Assembly (NCBI RefSeq): GCF_000518705.1
Contig: NZ_JAEC01000034.1
Location: forward strand, 1 to 45,180
Direction: 5' to 3'
From: Shewanella colwelliana ATCC 39565
GTDB taxonomy: Bacteria; Pseudomonadota; Gammaproteobacteria; Enterobacterales; Shewanellaceae
Length of the DNA: 45,180 bases
The stretch's first letter is position 1. Every line of letters begins with the position of its first letter. A model generated the notes under the pieces. The model saw nothing but the letters and a program-made list of their open reading frames with translations, ran no database searches and was not told where the DNA came from. Position numbers and translations under genes: made by a program. Below are positions 1-9,433 of this stretch, one piece after another.

Positions 1-843
1 TCACTGTATGCAGCAATGGTACAGTCTGAGTGATGAGGCGATGGAAGATGCGCTTTACGAGATTGCTTCGATGCGTCAGTTTGCACAACTGTCACTGGAT
101 AAAGCCATTCCTGACCGCACTACCATTATGAATTTCAGGCACTTGCTGGAAAAACACAAACTCACTCGTAAGTTATTCCAAACGGTCAATCAATGGCTGT
201 CGGATTGCGGTGTGATGATGACGCAAGGAACATTGGTAGATGCAACGATTATTCAAGCACCCAGCTCCACTAAAAATAAAAAGAATGAACGTGACCCGGA
301 CATGCATCAGACTAAAAAAGGCAATGAATGGCACTTCGGTATGAAAGCTCACATTGGCGTGGATGCAAAGAGTGGCCTCACTCATACGCTGGTGACAACC
401 GCCGCCAATGAACATGACTTGAACCAGTTGAAAAATCTGTTGCATGGCGACGAGGGATTCATCTCTGGTGATGCTGGTTATCAAGGCGCGGAAAAACGCG
501 AAGAGCTGAAAGATACTAATGTGGAATGGCTGATAGCAGAGCGTCCCGGCAAAGTTCGGGCGCTGAAGAAGCATCCCCGCAAGAATAAAACCGCTATCAA
601 CATCGAGTATTTAAAAGCCAGTATTCGGGCGAAGGTAGAACACCCGTTCCGGATCATCAAATGTCAGTTCGGCTTTATCAAAGCACGCTATAAAGGGCTG
701 ACGAAAAATGACTCACAGTTAGCCATGCTATTCACCTTGGCGAACCTGTTTAAAGTAGACCAGATGTTACGACGACAGCCAAGATCTGTCTGAAATCCGG
801 GAACAGCCTGGAATTAGGTCGAAATTCGGCGTAAAACGGCAGT
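1..843 (+). mobile_element. IS5-family insertion sequence, right part
   Basis: Only the right part of the element is in the window; its left end lies beyond base 1. It contains the transposase gene and about 50 bases or more of non-coding tail. The exact right boundary is uncertain, because the tail after the transposase stop (794 onward) passes without an obvious terminal repeat into sequence readable as MutL. The true end could lie anywhere from about 794 to 910. The left inverted repeat and the target duplication would be needed to fix it. Confidence 0.8.
2..793 (+). CDS. IS5-family transposase, N-terminus outside window
   Basis: DDE transposase that cuts and joins the ends of its insertion sequence. 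The frame is open through base 2, so the protein starts off-window; the ATG at base 8 is internal. Visible features are the first catalytic Asp in TLVDATII, a second Asp in SGDAGYQG, and the IS5 signature R-x3-E-x6-K in [13 protein letters not shown]. The helix-turn-helix-like start [19 protein letters not shown] and the run [16 protein letters not shown] are typical of the IS5 subgroup. No internal stop or frameshift is seen, so the enzyme could be active. The gene ends about 50 bases before the interrupted mutL tail. Confidence 0.93.
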   Translation, partial: HCMQQWYSLSDEAMEDALYEIASMRQFAQLSLDKAIPDRTTIMNFRHLLEKHKLTRKLFQTVNQWLSDCGVMMTQGTLVDATIIQAPSSTKNKKNERDPDMHQTKKGNEWHFGMKAHIGVDAKSGLTHTLVTTAANEHDLNQLKNLLHGDEGFISGDAGYQGAEKREELKDTNVEWLIAERPGKVRALKKHPRKNKTAINIEYLKASIRAKVEHPFRIIKCQFGFIKARYKGLTKNDSQLAMLFTLANLFKVDQMLRRQPRSV

Positions 844-1167
844 ATGTTGGCCAAAATTGAACACTTAGCGTTCAAAAATCAGGCGGGCCGCTCAAAACCT
901 CGCTCGATACCTAAATTGCAGGACTTGTTCGCAGTTTCCCTAAGGCATAGCCAGCTGGCCACTGTAATACCTGATCTATTACAATGGATTCGTTTTGAAG
1001 AGCCTGCGGATGAAGCCATGATTAGTTGGTTAGCTGCAAAGAGTTGCCATCATTTTAGTTCCGCGGTATCGCTTTGGGCTGATTATTGTCAGTTAGCTGA
1101 GTCAGAAAGAGCCAATATTGTTTCTCAGGCTAAGGTCCTACCTTGGCAAACGTGGTTAAGTGAGTAA
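844..1167 (+). pseudogene. mutL: mutL 3' fragment, interrupted by the IS
   Basis: This frame reads as the C-terminal end of MutL, the mismatch-repair matchmaker ATPase. The segment LFAVSLRHSQLATVIPDLLQW resembles the end of the MutL C-terminal dimerisation domain, and mutL directly precedes miaA in this order of bacteria. Only about 107 codons are present, whereas MutL is normally over 600 residues. An in-frame stop at 832-834 separates it from the transposase, and no ribosome-binding site precedes the ATG at 844. It is therefore a remnant, not a small gene. The first 15-20 codons may still be IS sequence. The stop overlaps the miaA GTG start by 8 bases, the normal mutL-miaA junction. Confidence 0.75.
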
Positions 1168-2098
1168 AAGTGTGAATAGCGAAAATAAGCCGAGAATTGT
1201 CACCTTAATGGGGCCAACGGCTTCAGGTAAAACGGCATTAGCTATTGAGCTTGTTGAGCAGCATAACTGCGAGATTATTTCCGTTGACTCGGCCTTGATA
1301 TACCGTGGTATGGATATCGGCAGCGCTAAACCGAATAGTGAAGAGCTTGAACGGGCACCGCACCGATTAATTGATATTCGGGACCCAAGTGAGAGCTACT
1401 CCGCGGCCGATTTCCGACAAGATGCGCTGAATGAGATTGCGTCGATTATCGACGTAGGTAAAACTCCGCTTTTAGTTGGCGGCACTATGCTTTATTTCAA
1501 GGCGTTGCTGGAAGGCTTATCACCCTTACCGGCGGCGAATGAGTCGATTCGAGCACAGATAGCATTAGAAGCCGAGCGAGACGGCTGGGATGTATTGCAT
1601 CTGCAATTACAACAGATAGATCCCGTGTCTGCGGCGAGGATACACCCGAACGATCCGCAACGTTTATCCCGAGCACTTGAGGTGTATCGGATTAGCGGTA
1701 AAAGTTTAACCCAGTTAACCGAAGTTAAGTCTGAAGCCTTACCCTATTCTGTGGTGCAATTTGGTATTTCACCTAAAGATCGTAAAGTGTTACATCTTTC
1801 TATAGAAGAAAGATTCAAATTGATGTTAAATCAAGGATTCATCGAAGAGGTAGAGCGCTTAAAAGCGCGCGGCGATCTACATTTAGACCTACCTTCGATG
1901 CGTTGTGTGGGGTATCGCCAAGTTTGGCAGTACCTAAATGGTGATTATGACTATGATACAATGGTCGAAAAATCCATTGTTGCGACTAGGCAATTGGCCA
2001 AGCGTCAATTAACATGGTTACGGGGATGGCCTGAGCTAAATTGGCTTGAGAGTGGTGACGAAACAAATCTAGCTCGACTTATGCAGTATTGTCGCTAG
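1160..2098 (+). CDS. miaA: tRNA dimethylallyltransferase MiaA
   Basis: Transfers a dimethylallyl group to the N6 of A37 in tRNAs that read UNN codons, the first step of ms2i6A formation. The 312-residue length fits the family. The P-loop GPTASGKT is at residues 18-25, followed by the conserved [16 protein letters not shown] block. GTG start, overlapping the end of the mutL remnant by 8 bases, so it was translationally coupled to mutL. With mutL interrupted, transcription must come from the IS, from read-through, or from promoters within the remaining sequence. hfq follows after 92 bases. Confidence 0.96.
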   Translation: MSKSVNSENKPRIVTLMGPTASGKTALAIELVEQHNCEIISVDSALIYRGMDIGSAKPNSEELERAPHRLIDIRDPSESYSAADFRQDALNEIASIIDVGKTPLLVGGTMLYFKALLEGLSPLPAANESIRAQIALEAERDGWDVLHLQLQQIDPVSAARIHPNDPQRLSRALEVYRISGKSLTQLTEVKSEALPYSVVQFGISPKDRKVLHLSIEERFKLMLNQGFIEEVERLKARGDLHLDLPSMRCVGYRQVWQYLNGDYDYDTMVEKSIVATRQLAKRQLTWLRGWPELNWLESGDETNLARLMQYCR

Positions 2099-2115
2099 CT
2101 AATTCATTCACTCTA

Positions 2116-2121
2116 TATAAT
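2116..2121 (+). promoter_or_regulatory. possible hfq promoter -10 box
   Basis: A perfect TATAAT lies 70 bases before the hfq start, just after the miaA stop. No good -35 box is found at 16-18 bases, so this is a weak call. hfq in related bacteria has its own promoters near miaA. Confidence 0.3.
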
Positions 2122-2190
2122 ACTAAAACTAAACCAGAAATTGATGCTGTATTAGGTTTAAATTTATTTTAATAAAAAGGAAATTATAAA

Positions 2191-2469
2191 ATGGCAAAGG
2201 GGCAATCTTTACAAGACCCGTTTTTGAACGCATTACGTCGTGAACGCGTTCCTGTTTCTATCTACCTTGTTAATGGTATCAAGCTTCAAGGACAGGTTGA
2301 GTCATTTGATCAGTTCGTTATTTTGCTTAAAAACACCGTTAGCCAAATGGTGTATAAGCACGCTATTTCTACCGTGGTACCTGCGCGCCCATTTAACGTG
2401 AGCAACCACCACGCTACGCCAAATCAAACTGGTGGCTATAACGCACCACATGATGACAGCGCTGAGTAA
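2191..2469 (+). CDS. hfq: RNA chaperone Hfq
   Basis: Hexameric Sm-like protein that pairs small RNAs with mRNAs. The 92-residue protein has the conserved core [20 protein letters not shown], the Sm1 region with Q8, Y25, K31 and F42, and the Sm2 motif YKH at residues 55-57. A short Asn/His-rich tail follows position 70, shorter than the E. coli tail. The ribosome site AAGGAAA sits 8-10 bases before ATG. It is followed closely by hflX (20 bases), as in the usual miaA-hfq-hflX-hflK-hflC operon. Confidence 0.98.
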   Translation: MAKGQSLQDPFLNALRRERVPVSIYLVNGIKLQGQVESFDQFVILLKNTVSQMVYKHAISTVVPARPFNVSNHHATPNQTGGYNAPHDDSAE

Positions 2470-2489
2470 TTTTCTGAGGAGTCAACTTT

Positions 2490-3788
2490 TTGTTTGATCG
2501 CTATGAAGCGGGAGATGCTGCAGTACTTGTTCATATCGACTTTGCAGACGAAGACAGTAGGGAAGATCTTACTGAACTTCGCTTATTAGTTGAATCGGCA
2601 GGGGCTGAAACCGTTGGTGTGATAACGGGAAGTCGTCGTTCTCCAGATCGAAAGTTTTTTGTTGGATCAGGCAAAGCGGAAGAGTTAGCGGCATTAGTGG
2701 CTGCTACAGAAGCGAGTGTGGTGATTTTTAATCATCCCCTAAGTCCTGCTCAAGAGCGTAATCTTGAGCAAGTTTGTCAGTGTCGAGTGTTAGATCGCAC
2801 TACACTGATTCTCGATATTTTTGCCCAACGTGCGCGTACGTATGAAGGTAAATTGCAAGTGGAGCTAGCGCAACTGCGCCACATGTCAACACGCCTTATT
2901 CGTGGTTGGACCCACCTTGAAAGACAAAAAGGCGGGATTGGCTTGCGCGGCCCAGGTGAAACTCAACTCGAAACTGACCGTCGTCTATTGCGTGGTCGGA
3001 TAAAAACGATCAACAAGCGACTTGAAAAAGTCGATAAACAACGTGAACAGAGTCGACGCGCGCGAAAGCGCAGTGAATTAGCCACGGTATCGCTAGTGGG
3101 TTATACCAACGCGGGCAAGTCTACCTTGTTTAATTCACTTACCGTGTCAGAAGTGTATGCGGCAGATCAATTGTTTGCCACACTCGACCCGACATTAAGA
3201 AAGCTTGAGTTGCGAGATGGTGCGGTCATATTGGCCGATACCGTAGGTTTTATTAGGCATTTGCCTCATGACCTTGTTGCCGCTTTTAAGGCAACGCTGC
3301 AAGAAACGCGTGAAGCTGATCTGTTGTTACATATTGTTGATTGTGCCGATGACAATATGGGCGACAATTTTGAGCAAGTGCAATTAGTGCTTAAAGAGGT
3401 TGGTGCTGAAGATATTCCACAATTGGTCGTTTGTAATAAGATCGACCTGTTGGAGGATGTGGGGCCTAAGATCGATTACGATAGTGATGGTGTCCCAACG
3501 CGTGTGTGGGTTTCGGCTCAGCAACGCAAAGGCTTGGAGCTGCTCGAAGAGGCGATCGATAAAATAGTTGGTCGCGTCGCCATTGAGTTAACCTTGCAAA
3601 TCCCAGCGACGGCTGGACATTATCTTGGTCAGTTTTATCGACTGGATGTGATACAGCAGAAAGAGTATGACGATCTGGGGAACTGTATCTTATCTGTGCG
3701 TTTATTGGAGTCTGATTGGCAACGATTAACGAAACAGAGCCAAGGGGAGTTGGAAACCTTTATTGTTGAAACAACAGCGGTAGAGTAG
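2490..3788 (+). CDS. hflX: GTPase HflX
   Basis: Ribosome-associated GTPase that splits or rescues stalled 70S ribosomes, especially after heat stress. It has 432 residues, with an N-terminal HflX domain containing the Gly-rich stretch GGIGLRGPGETQLE. The G domain has P-loop GYTNAGKST at residues 204-212, G3 DTVGF near residue 250 and G4 NKID near 316. The start is TTG, preceded by AGGAG eight bases upstream; no in-frame ATG lies near. The unusual start codon may hold expression low relative to hfq and hflK. Confidence 0.96.
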   Translation: MFDRYEAGDAAVLVHIDFADEDSREDLTELRLLVESAGAETVGVITGSRRSPDRKFFVGSGKAEELAALVAATEASVVIFNHPLSPAQERNLEQVCQCRVLDRTTLILDIFAQRARTYEGKLQVELAQLRHMSTRLIRGWTHLERQKGGIGLRGPGETQLETDRRLLRGRIKTINKRLEKVDKQREQSRRARKRSELATVSLVGYTNAGKSTLFNSLTVSEVYAADQLFATLDPTLRKLELRDGAVILADTVGFIRHLPHDLVAAFKATLQETREADLLLHIVDCADDNMGDNFEQVQLVLKEVGAEDIPQLVVCNKIDLLEDVGPKIDYDSDGVPTRVWVSAQQRKGLELLEEAIDKIVGRVAIELTLQIPATAGHYLGQFYRLDVIQQKEYDDLGNCILSVRLLESDWQRLTKQSQGELETFIVETTAVE

Positions 3789-3831
3789 TTTTTAGTAATC
3801 TCGTTTAATTCATACACCTATGGAGTGCTAA

Positions 3832-4980
3832 ATGGCTTGGAACGAGCCCGGTAACAAGGGTAAAGACCCTTGGGGAAACAAAAGTGGCAATGACAAAGGG
3901 CCACCAGATCTAGATGAAGTGTTTAAGAATATCTCTAAGCGCTTTGGGGGAAAAGGTAATGGCTCTGGTGCTGGTTTCAGCGCATTTGGCTTGGTCATTG
4001 TATTAGTCATTGCCGTTGTCGTGTGGGGACTGTCCGGTTTCTATACGGTGAAAGAAGCTGAGAAAGGCGTTGCCTTACGATTTGGCCAATATATTGGTGA
4101 AGTCGGGCCAGGCTTGCAATGGAAAGCGACTTTCATCGATGAAGTTTATCCAGTGAATGTCAGTAACGTTCGCTCGATCCCTGCATCTGGCAGCATGCTT
4201 ACTGCTGACGAAAATGTCGTGCTAGTCGAGTTGGATGTCCAGTACATCGTTGTTGATCCGTATCGCTTTATGTTTAGTGCTGTCGATGCTAATGCGAGTT
4301 TGCGTGAAGCCACTGATAGTGCGTTACGTTATGTTATTGGTCACAACAGGATGGATGACATTTTGACCACGGGACGTGATCAAATTCGTCGCGATACGTG
4401 GGATGAAGTCAATCGTATTATCGAGCCTTATAATCTGGGGTTAGAGATCCGAGACGTCAACTTCTTGCCTGCGCGTCCGCCTGAAGAGGTAAAGGACGCA
4501 TTTGATGATGCTATTGCAGCACAAGAAGATGAGCAGCGCTTTATACGTGAAGCTGAAGCTTATTCTCGTGAGATTGAGCCAAAAGCCCGTGGTACTGTGC
4601 AGCGCATGGAGCAACAGGCTAACGCTTATAAAGAGCGAGAAATCCTAGAGGCTCGCGGTAAAGTTGCACGCTTTGAACAGTTACTTCCTGAATACCAAGC
4701 TGCACCAGAAGTGACTCGTAATCGTCTTTATATCGATGCGATGTCTTTGGTTTATTCTGGTTCGAACAAGGTACTTGTTGATTCTAAGAGCAGTGGCAAC
4801 ATGATGTACCTGCCTTTGGATAAGTTGATGGAGCAAAACCAATCAACTAAAAAGGCTAAAGCCGCAGCCAAGGCAGACACGTCTAATCAGGAATCAGCGA
4901 ATAGCATGGTGAACAGTTTAAGCATGCCGCTTGATGGTCGCGCTTCTCGCAGCGATAGAACTCGTGAGGGGAGAAATTAA
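3832..4980 (+). CDS. hflK: FtsH protease modulator HflK
   Basis: SPFH/prohibitin-family membrane protein that forms a large periplasmic cage with HflC around the FtsH protease and modulates it. The 382-residue protein has a Gly/Asn/Lys-rich cytoplasmic start (residues 1-45), one membrane segment at about 49-68, then the SPFH domain and a long helical region rich in Glu, Arg and Gln. The C-terminal tail is charged and Ser-rich. A short 43-base gap separates it from hflX, and hflC follows after 2 bases. Confidence 0.96.
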   Translation: MAWNEPGNKGKDPWGNKSGNDKGPPDLDEVFKNISKRFGGKGNGSGAGFSAFGLVIVLVIAVVVWGLSGFYTVKEAEKGVALRFGQYIGEVGPGLQWKATFIDEVYPVNVSNVRSIPASGSMLTADENVVLVELDVQYIVVDPYRFMFSAVDANASLREATDSALRYVIGHNRMDDILTTGRDQIRRDTWDEVNRIIEPYNLGLEIRDVNFLPARPPEEVKDAFDDAIAAQEDEQRFIREAEAYSREIEPKARGTVQRMEQQANAYKEREILEARGKVARFEQLLPEYQAAPEVTRNRLYIDAMSLVYSGSNKVLVDSKSSGNMMYLPLDKLMEQNQSTKKAKAAAKADTSNQESANSMVNSLSMPLDGRASRSDRTREGRN

Positions 4981-4982
4981 TT

Positions 4983-5861
4983 ATGGGTAGATTAACTGTA
5001 ATTATTGTCGCAATTTTAATTGCGCTCGGCCTGTCATCACTGATGGTAGTCAATGAAGGTGAGCGAGCTATCGTATCTCGTTTTGGTAAAATCTTGAAAG
5101 TAGATGGCGTTACTCGTGTCTATGAACCAGGTTTGCATATCAAGGTGCCGATGATCGATAAGATCAAGCTACTGGATTCACGGATTCAGACCATGGATGG
5201 CGCAGCGGATCGTTTCGTTACTTCTGAGAAGAAAGACCTTATGGTCGACTCCTATGTGAAATGGCGCATCCTTGACCATGAGAGATATTACCTTGCTACT
5301 AATGGCGGTAATAAAGCTCAGGCGGAGTCTTTACTCCAACGTAAGATTAATAACGATCTTCGTACAGAGTTTGGTCGCCGCACCATTAAAGACATCGTTT
5401 CCGGTAGTCGTGATGAGTTGCAGCAAGATGCATTGAAGAACGCATCTGAAAGTGCTGAAGATCTTGGTATCGAAGTGGTCGATGTGCGTGTTAAGCAGAT
5501 TAACCTGCCTGCAAACGTAAGTTCAAGTATCTATCAGCGTATGCGTGCAGAACGTACCGCTGTAGCGAAAGAGCATCGTGCTCAAGGTAAGGAGCAGTCT
5601 GAAATCATTCGCGCTAAGACTGATGCTAGCGTAACAATCCAAATCGCTGAGGCGGAGCGTAAAGCTCTTGCTGTTCGCGGTGAAGGTGATGCGATTGCCG
5701 CTAAAATATACGCTGATGCGTATAACAAAGATGCTGAGTTCTATGCGTTCTTACGTAGCTTAGAAGCGTATAAAGCCAGTTTCGACGGTGGCGCAAACGT
5801 TATGGTCTTAGAACCTGACAGTGACTTCTTTAAGTATATGAAGCGTTCTGACGGCAAATAA
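4983..5861 (+). CDS. hflC: FtsH protease modulator HflC
   Basis: SPFH-family partner of HflK. The 292-residue protein has an N-terminal membrane anchor at about residues 4-22, the motif VVNEGERAIVSRFGKI, the SPFH domain, and a coiled helical region with AEAERKA-type repeats. It begins two bases after hflK, so the two are expected to be translated together in equal amounts. A strong terminator follows, closing the operon. Confidence 0.97.
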   Translation: MGRLTVIIVAILIALGLSSLMVVNEGERAIVSRFGKILKVDGVTRVYEPGLHIKVPMIDKIKLLDSRIQTMDGAADRFVTSEKKDLMVDSYVKWRILDHERYYLATNGGNKAQAESLLQRKINNDLRTEFGRRTIKDIVSGSRDELQQDALKNASESAEDLGIEVVDVRVKQINLPANVSSSIYQRMRAERTAVAKEHRAQGKEQSEIIRAKTDASVTIQIAEAERKALAVRGEGDAIAAKIYADAYNKDAEFYAFLRSLEAYKASFDGGANVMVLEPDSDFFKYMKRSDGK

Positions 5862-5872
5862 GCCATGTGACT

Positions 5873-5901
5873 AAAAAAGCCCGACAAGTTCGGGCTTTTT
5901 T
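5873..5901 (+). terminator. terminator after hflC
   Basis: Stem AGCCCGA (5878-5884) pairs with TCGGGCT (5890-5896) around a 5-base loop and is followed by a T run. The A run before the stem could make it work on both strands. Confidence 0.9.
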
Positions 5902-6187
5902 GTATTTAATTTTTGTAACGTTCTAATTTAGCTAAAGTTGTTATAGCTGGTACTTCAATTATCTTTGTTAATTTCTGCTCGTTTACGCTATTTCTTCTCC
6001 TACTTTAAGTGCTAGAACGGTATTTTTCCTAACATAGTTAACTTTGTTCGCTGTTTTACTATGATCTGGTTCTAATTTTTGGCTATAATGAGCCCCGCCT
6101 CAAATTTGATTTTTGTGCTTTGGGGTAAAACCCCAATTTCAAAGAAATTTTAAAACAAAAATTCCAACACTCTCTGGAGATAAGTGG
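5902..6187 (+). promoter_or_regulatory. petABC promoter region
   Basis: This AT-rich gap contains a perfect -10 box TATAAT at 6084-6089; a -35 box is not obvious. Transcription would begin near 6096, giving a leader of about 90 bases. The leader holds a small hairpin, TTGGGG (6120-6125) with CCCCAA (6131-6136), whose function is unknown. No other gene is seen in the gap. Confidence 0.5.
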
Positions 6188-6778
6188 ATGAGCAATGCGC
6201 CAGTCGATACCGGACGTCGCAGATTCCTGACCGCAGCAACCGCCGTAGTAGGTGGTGCTGGTGCCGTCGCTGTAGCGGTTCCTTTTATAAAGTCATGGAA
6301 TCCGAGTGCCAAAGCGAAAGCTGCAGGTGCACCGGTTGAAGTAAATATTAGTAAAGTCGAGCCGGGTCAGCTGATCCGTGTGGAGTGGCGTGGGAAACCT
6401 GTATGGGTTGTCCGTCGCACCGAAGAGATCTTAGATGGTCTTGCAAAGCATGATAATCAGCTTCGTGATCCTGCGTCAGTTGAAGAGCAGCAGCCTGCCT
6501 ATGCGCAGAACGCCGTTCGTTCAATTAATCCTGAGTTCTTCATTGCCGTAGGTCTTTGTACTCACCTAGGTTGTTCGCCAACGTATCTACCTGATACCTT
6601 CGGTGAGCAAGTTGAGGGTGTTGCTTCGGGCTTCTTCTGTCCATGTCACGGCTCTAAGTTTGATATGGCTGGACGTGTATTCCAGGGCGTACCTGCACCA
6701 CTGAACCTTGTTGTCCCACCTCATCAATATATTGATGATGGCAACGTGATCATCGGTGTCGACCAGGGAGCTGCGTAA
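6188..6778 (+). CDS. petA: Rieske iron-sulfur subunit of cytochrome bc1
   Basis: Carries electrons from quinol to cytochrome c1 in complex III. The 196-residue protein begins with a twin-arginine signal and anchor (GRRRFLTAATAVVGGAG). The 2Fe-2S motifs are CTHLGC (residues 124-129) and CPCHGS (151-156): C124, H126, C151 and H154 are the expected ligands and C129-C153 the disulfide. The start is chosen at 6188, where GGAGA lies 7 bases upstream; a longer reading from 6113 would place untypical residues before the Tat motif. The stop overlaps the petB ATG by one base. Confidence 0.96.
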   Translation: MSNAPVDTGRRRFLTAATAVVGGAGAVAVAVPFIKSWNPSAKAKAAGAPVEVNISKVEPGQLIRVEWRGKPVWVVRRTEEILDGLAKHDNQLRDPASVEEQQPAYAQNAVRSINPEFFIAVGLCTHLGCSPTYLPDTFGEQVEGVASGFFCPCHGSKFDMAGRVFQGVPAPLNLVVPPHQYIDDGNVIIGVDQGAA

Positions 6779-7992
6779 TGGTTAAAAATATTATCGATTG
6801 GATTGATGCTCGTATTCCAATGACGGCCACTTATAACCGTCATGTGGGTCAATACGCGACGCCAACTAACTTTAACTTTTGGTACTTCTTTGGCTCATTA
6901 GCCATGCTAGTCCTTGTTAACCAGCTACTAACCGGTATCTGGCTAACCATGAACTATGTACCAACGGCTGAAGGGGCATTTGCCTCTATTGAATACATCA
7001 TGCGTGATGTTGAATATGGTTGGTTGCTGCGCTACATGCACTCTACCGGTGCATCGGCGTTCTTCGTGGTTATCTATCTGCACATGTTCCGTGGTCTTAT
7101 CTACGGTTCATACCAGAAGCCAAGAGAACTTCTCTGGTTATTTGGTATGTTGATCTTCCTCGTGTTGATGGCTGAAGCGTTCATGGGTTACCTCCTTCCT
7201 TGGGGACAGATGTCTTACTGGGGGGCGCAGGTAATTATCTCACTATTTGGTGCGATTCCCGTAATAGGTGATGACCTAACACTTTGGATCCGTGGTGACT
7301 TTGTTGTCTCCGGTGCTACCCTAAACCGTTTCTTTGCGCTGCATGTTATTGCATTGCCATTAGTCTTGGTTGTATTGGTATTCCTACACTTAATCGCGTT
7401 ACATGAAGTGGGTTCAAATAACCCCGACGGTATCGAAATTAAGAAAAACAAAGATGAGAATGGCTGGCCAAAAGACGGTATTCCATTCCACCCTTACTAC
7501 ACAGTAAAAGATATCATGGGCGTCGCAGGCTTCCTGATTGTCTTCTGTTATGTGTTGTTCTTCATGCCTGAGGGCGGTGGATACTTCCTCGAGAAGCCAA
7601 ACTTTGAAGCGGCTAACCCGATGAAGACACCTGAGCACATTGCGCCAGTGTGGTACTTCACACCTTTCTACGCGATTTTGCGTGCGATTCCTGACAAGTT
7701 ATTGGGTGTCGTAGGTATGGGGTTAGCGATTGCAGTATTGTTCATTCTACCTTGGTTAGATCGCTGCAACGTTAAATCTATCCGCTACCGTAGCATGATC
7801 CACAAGCTGAACATCAGTCAGTTCGCTGTATCATTTGTTATCTTAGGATACTTAGGTGCGGTACCAGCGACGCCAGCGCTAACTATAGCTGCGCGTATCT
7901 TTACTCTGACTTACTTCGGTTTCTTCTTAGCACTTTGGATTTACAGTAAGAATGAGAAGACCAAGCCTGTACCAGAGAGGTTGACACACTAA
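6778..7992 (+). CDS. petB: cytochrome b subunit of cytochrome bc1
   Basis: Membrane subunit that oxidises quinol and moves protons. At 404 residues it is a complete cytochrome b with eight or so membrane helices. The likely haem ligands are H88 and H102 on one helix and H189 and H204 on another. The quinol-site motif reads PVWY rather than the mitochondrial PEWY; I believe this variant is common in this bacterial group. It overlaps petA and petC by one base each (TAATG), indicating coupled translation. Confidence 0.96.
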   Translation: MVKNIIDWIDARIPMTATYNRHVGQYATPTNFNFWYFFGSLAMLVLVNQLLTGIWLTMNYVPTAEGAFASIEYIMRDVEYGWLLRYMHSTGASAFFVVIYLHMFRGLIYGSYQKPRELLWLFGMLIFLVLMAEAFMGYLLPWGQMSYWGAQVIISLFGAIPVIGDDLTLWIRGDFVVSGATLNRFFALHVIALPLVLVVLVFLHLIALHEVGSNNPDGIEIKKNKDENGWPKDGIPFHPYYTVKDIMGVAGFLIVFCYVLFFMPEGGGYFLEKPNFEAANPMKTPEHIAPVWYFTPFYAILRAIPDKLLGVVGMGLAIAVLFILPWLDRCNVKSIRYRSMIHKLNISQFAVSFVILGYLGAVPATPALTIAARIFTLTYFGFFLALWIYSKNEKTKPVPERLTH

Positions 7993-8693
7993 TGAAAAAA
8001 TTACTGATTGCATTAGTTACCTTGGTACCATCGCTCGTATTCGCAGCAGGTGGTGCACACGTACACTTAGAAAGTGCTAACGTTGATTTGAATGATACTG
8101 AATCACTGCAACGCGGCTTGGATAAATTCCAACACTACTGCGCAGGTTGTCACAGTACGCAATACCAACGTTATAACCGCGTCGCGGAAGACCTAGATAT
8201 TTCAATCGACGATATGCGTAATAAGTATATGTTCGATGAAAATGCCAAGGTTGGTGACTTGATGGAAAATGCGATTCCAGAAGTCGATGCCGCGAAATGG
8301 TTTGGTGCAGCGCCACCGGATCTCACGCTAGTAGCTCGTGTCCGTGGTGAAGATTGGATTTATACATACCTAAAAGGCTTCTATAAAGATGAAAGTCGCC
8401 CGTTTGGTGTTAATAATTCAGTATTCCCTGCGGTAGGTATGCCTCACGTTCTTCAAGAACTTCAAGGCCTTCCAGTTAAGCAAGAAGATGGTACTACGGT
8501 AGCTACAGGCGGTTCATTGACTGCTGAAGAGTATGACCAAGTTGTTCGTGACATCACTGGATTCCTCGTTTATTCGGGTGATCCTGTCAAACTTGAGCGT
8601 GAAAGCTTAGGTTGGTGGGTTATGGGCTTCCTGTTTATTTTCTTTATTGTGGCCTATCTCCTAAAGAAAGAGTACTGGAGAGATGTACACTAA
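7992..8693 (+). CDS. petC: cytochrome c1 subunit of cytochrome bc1
   Basis: Accepts electrons from the Rieske centre and passes them to soluble cytochrome c. The 233-residue precursor has a cleavable signal (residues 1-19), one haem-binding motif CAGCH at residues 50-54, a probable Met ligand in AVGMPH, and a C-terminal membrane anchor (WWVMGFLFIFFIVAYLL) followed by basic residues. It starts on the last base of petB. A strong terminator follows. Confidence 0.96.
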   Translation: MKKLLIALVTLVPSLVFAAGGAHVHLESANVDLNDTESLQRGLDKFQHYCAGCHSTQYQRYNRVAEDLDISIDDMRNKYMFDENAKVGDLMENAIPEVDAAKWFGAAPPDLTLVARVRGEDWIYTYLKGFYKDESRPFGVNNSVFPAVGMPHVLQELQGLPVKQEDGTTVATGGSLTAEEYDQVVRDITGFLVYSGDPVKLERESLGWWVMGFLFIFFIVAYLLKKEYWRDVH

Positions 8694-8731
8694 CCCCCAA
8701 TAAAGGTTAGAATGTATTATCCGCATATTGT

Positions 8732-8763
8732 AAACGGGGGGCTTTGCCCCTCGTTTATTTTTT
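8732..8763 (+). terminator. terminator after petC
   Basis: An 11-base-pair stem, 8732-8742 with 8746-8756, has one G-T wobble, a TTT loop and a following T-rich tract. It separates petABC from sspAB. Confidence 0.9.
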
Positions 8764-8803
8764 GCTTTTCTTAGCTTTTGATTTTAAATCTTGGAGGGTA
8801 TCA

Positions 8804-9433
8804 ATGGCTGTTGCTGCCAATAAACGCTCAATCATGACCCTGTTCTCAGGCGCCGACGATCTCTATAGCCATCAAGTTCGCATTGTGTTGGCTGAAAAGG
8901 GCGTTACTGTCGATGTTCTGCAGGTTGATCCTAGCGAAATGCCTGAAGATCTTATTGAGCTAAACCCGTACAACACTGTACCAACTTTGGTTGACCGTGA
9001 ATTAGTCCTGTATAACTCACGCATTATAATGGAATACTTGGATGAGCGTTTTCCTCATCCACCACTAATGCCGGTTTATCCAGTGTCTCGTGGTCAAACT
9101 CGTTTGATGATGCACCGTATCGAAAATGATTGGTATACGCTAGTTGAACGCATCAGAAGCGGTGATCGCGCCGATGCGGCTCGTAAAGAGTTGCAAGAGA
9201 GCTTGACAGCTATCGCCCCAATCTTCACTGAAATGCCTTACTTTATGGCTGAAGAGTTTGGCTTGGCTGATTGCTACTTAGGCCCACTATTATGGCGTCT
9301 ACCAGTATTAGGCATTGAACTTGATAGCCGCACAGCAAAAGAAGTTAAAGCTTACATGACACGTCTATTTGACCGTGAGTCATTTAAAGCTTCTTTAACT
9401 GAGGCCGAGCGCGAAATGCGCATGAGTATCTAA
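8804..9433 (+). CDS. sspA: stringent starvation protein A
   Basis: RNA-polymerase-associated protein with a glutathione-transferase fold, which acts in stationary phase, acid tolerance and stress gene control. The protein has 209 residues, close to E. coli SspA. It starts MAVAANKRSIMTLFSG and carries the conserved surface patch FPHPPLMPVYP that is needed for function. The start is set at 8804, with GGAGGG six bases before; the longer frame from 8744 runs through the petC terminator. Its stop overlaps the sspB start (TAATG). Confidence 0.96.
   Translation: MAVAANKRSIMTLFSGADDLYSHQVRIVLAEKGVTVDVLQVDPSEMPEDLIELNPYNTVPTLVDRELVLYNSRIIMEYLDERFPHPPLMPVYPVSRGQTRLMMHRIENDWYTLVERIRSGDRADAARKELQESLTAIAPIFTEMPYFMAEEFGLADCYLGPLLWRLPVLGIELDSRTAKEVKAYMTRLFDRESFKASLTEAEREMRMSI

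Noticed and set aside
173..574. 133-codon frame on the minus strand
   Set aside because: It lies opposite the transposase gene and has no domain or ribosome site; a shadow of the coding strand.
6113..6187. Longer petA start
   Set aside because: The added residues lie in the leader hairpin and would bury the Tat signal; a good ribosome site supports 6188.
7215..7638. Minus-strand frames opposite petB
   Set aside because: petB is complete and coupled to petA and petC; the frames are by-products of membrane-protein codon use.
7600..7680. PVWY instead of PEWY in cytochrome b as a novelty
   Set aside because: I believe this variant is usual in gamma- and betaproteobacterial cytochrome b, so it is noted in the gene entry only.
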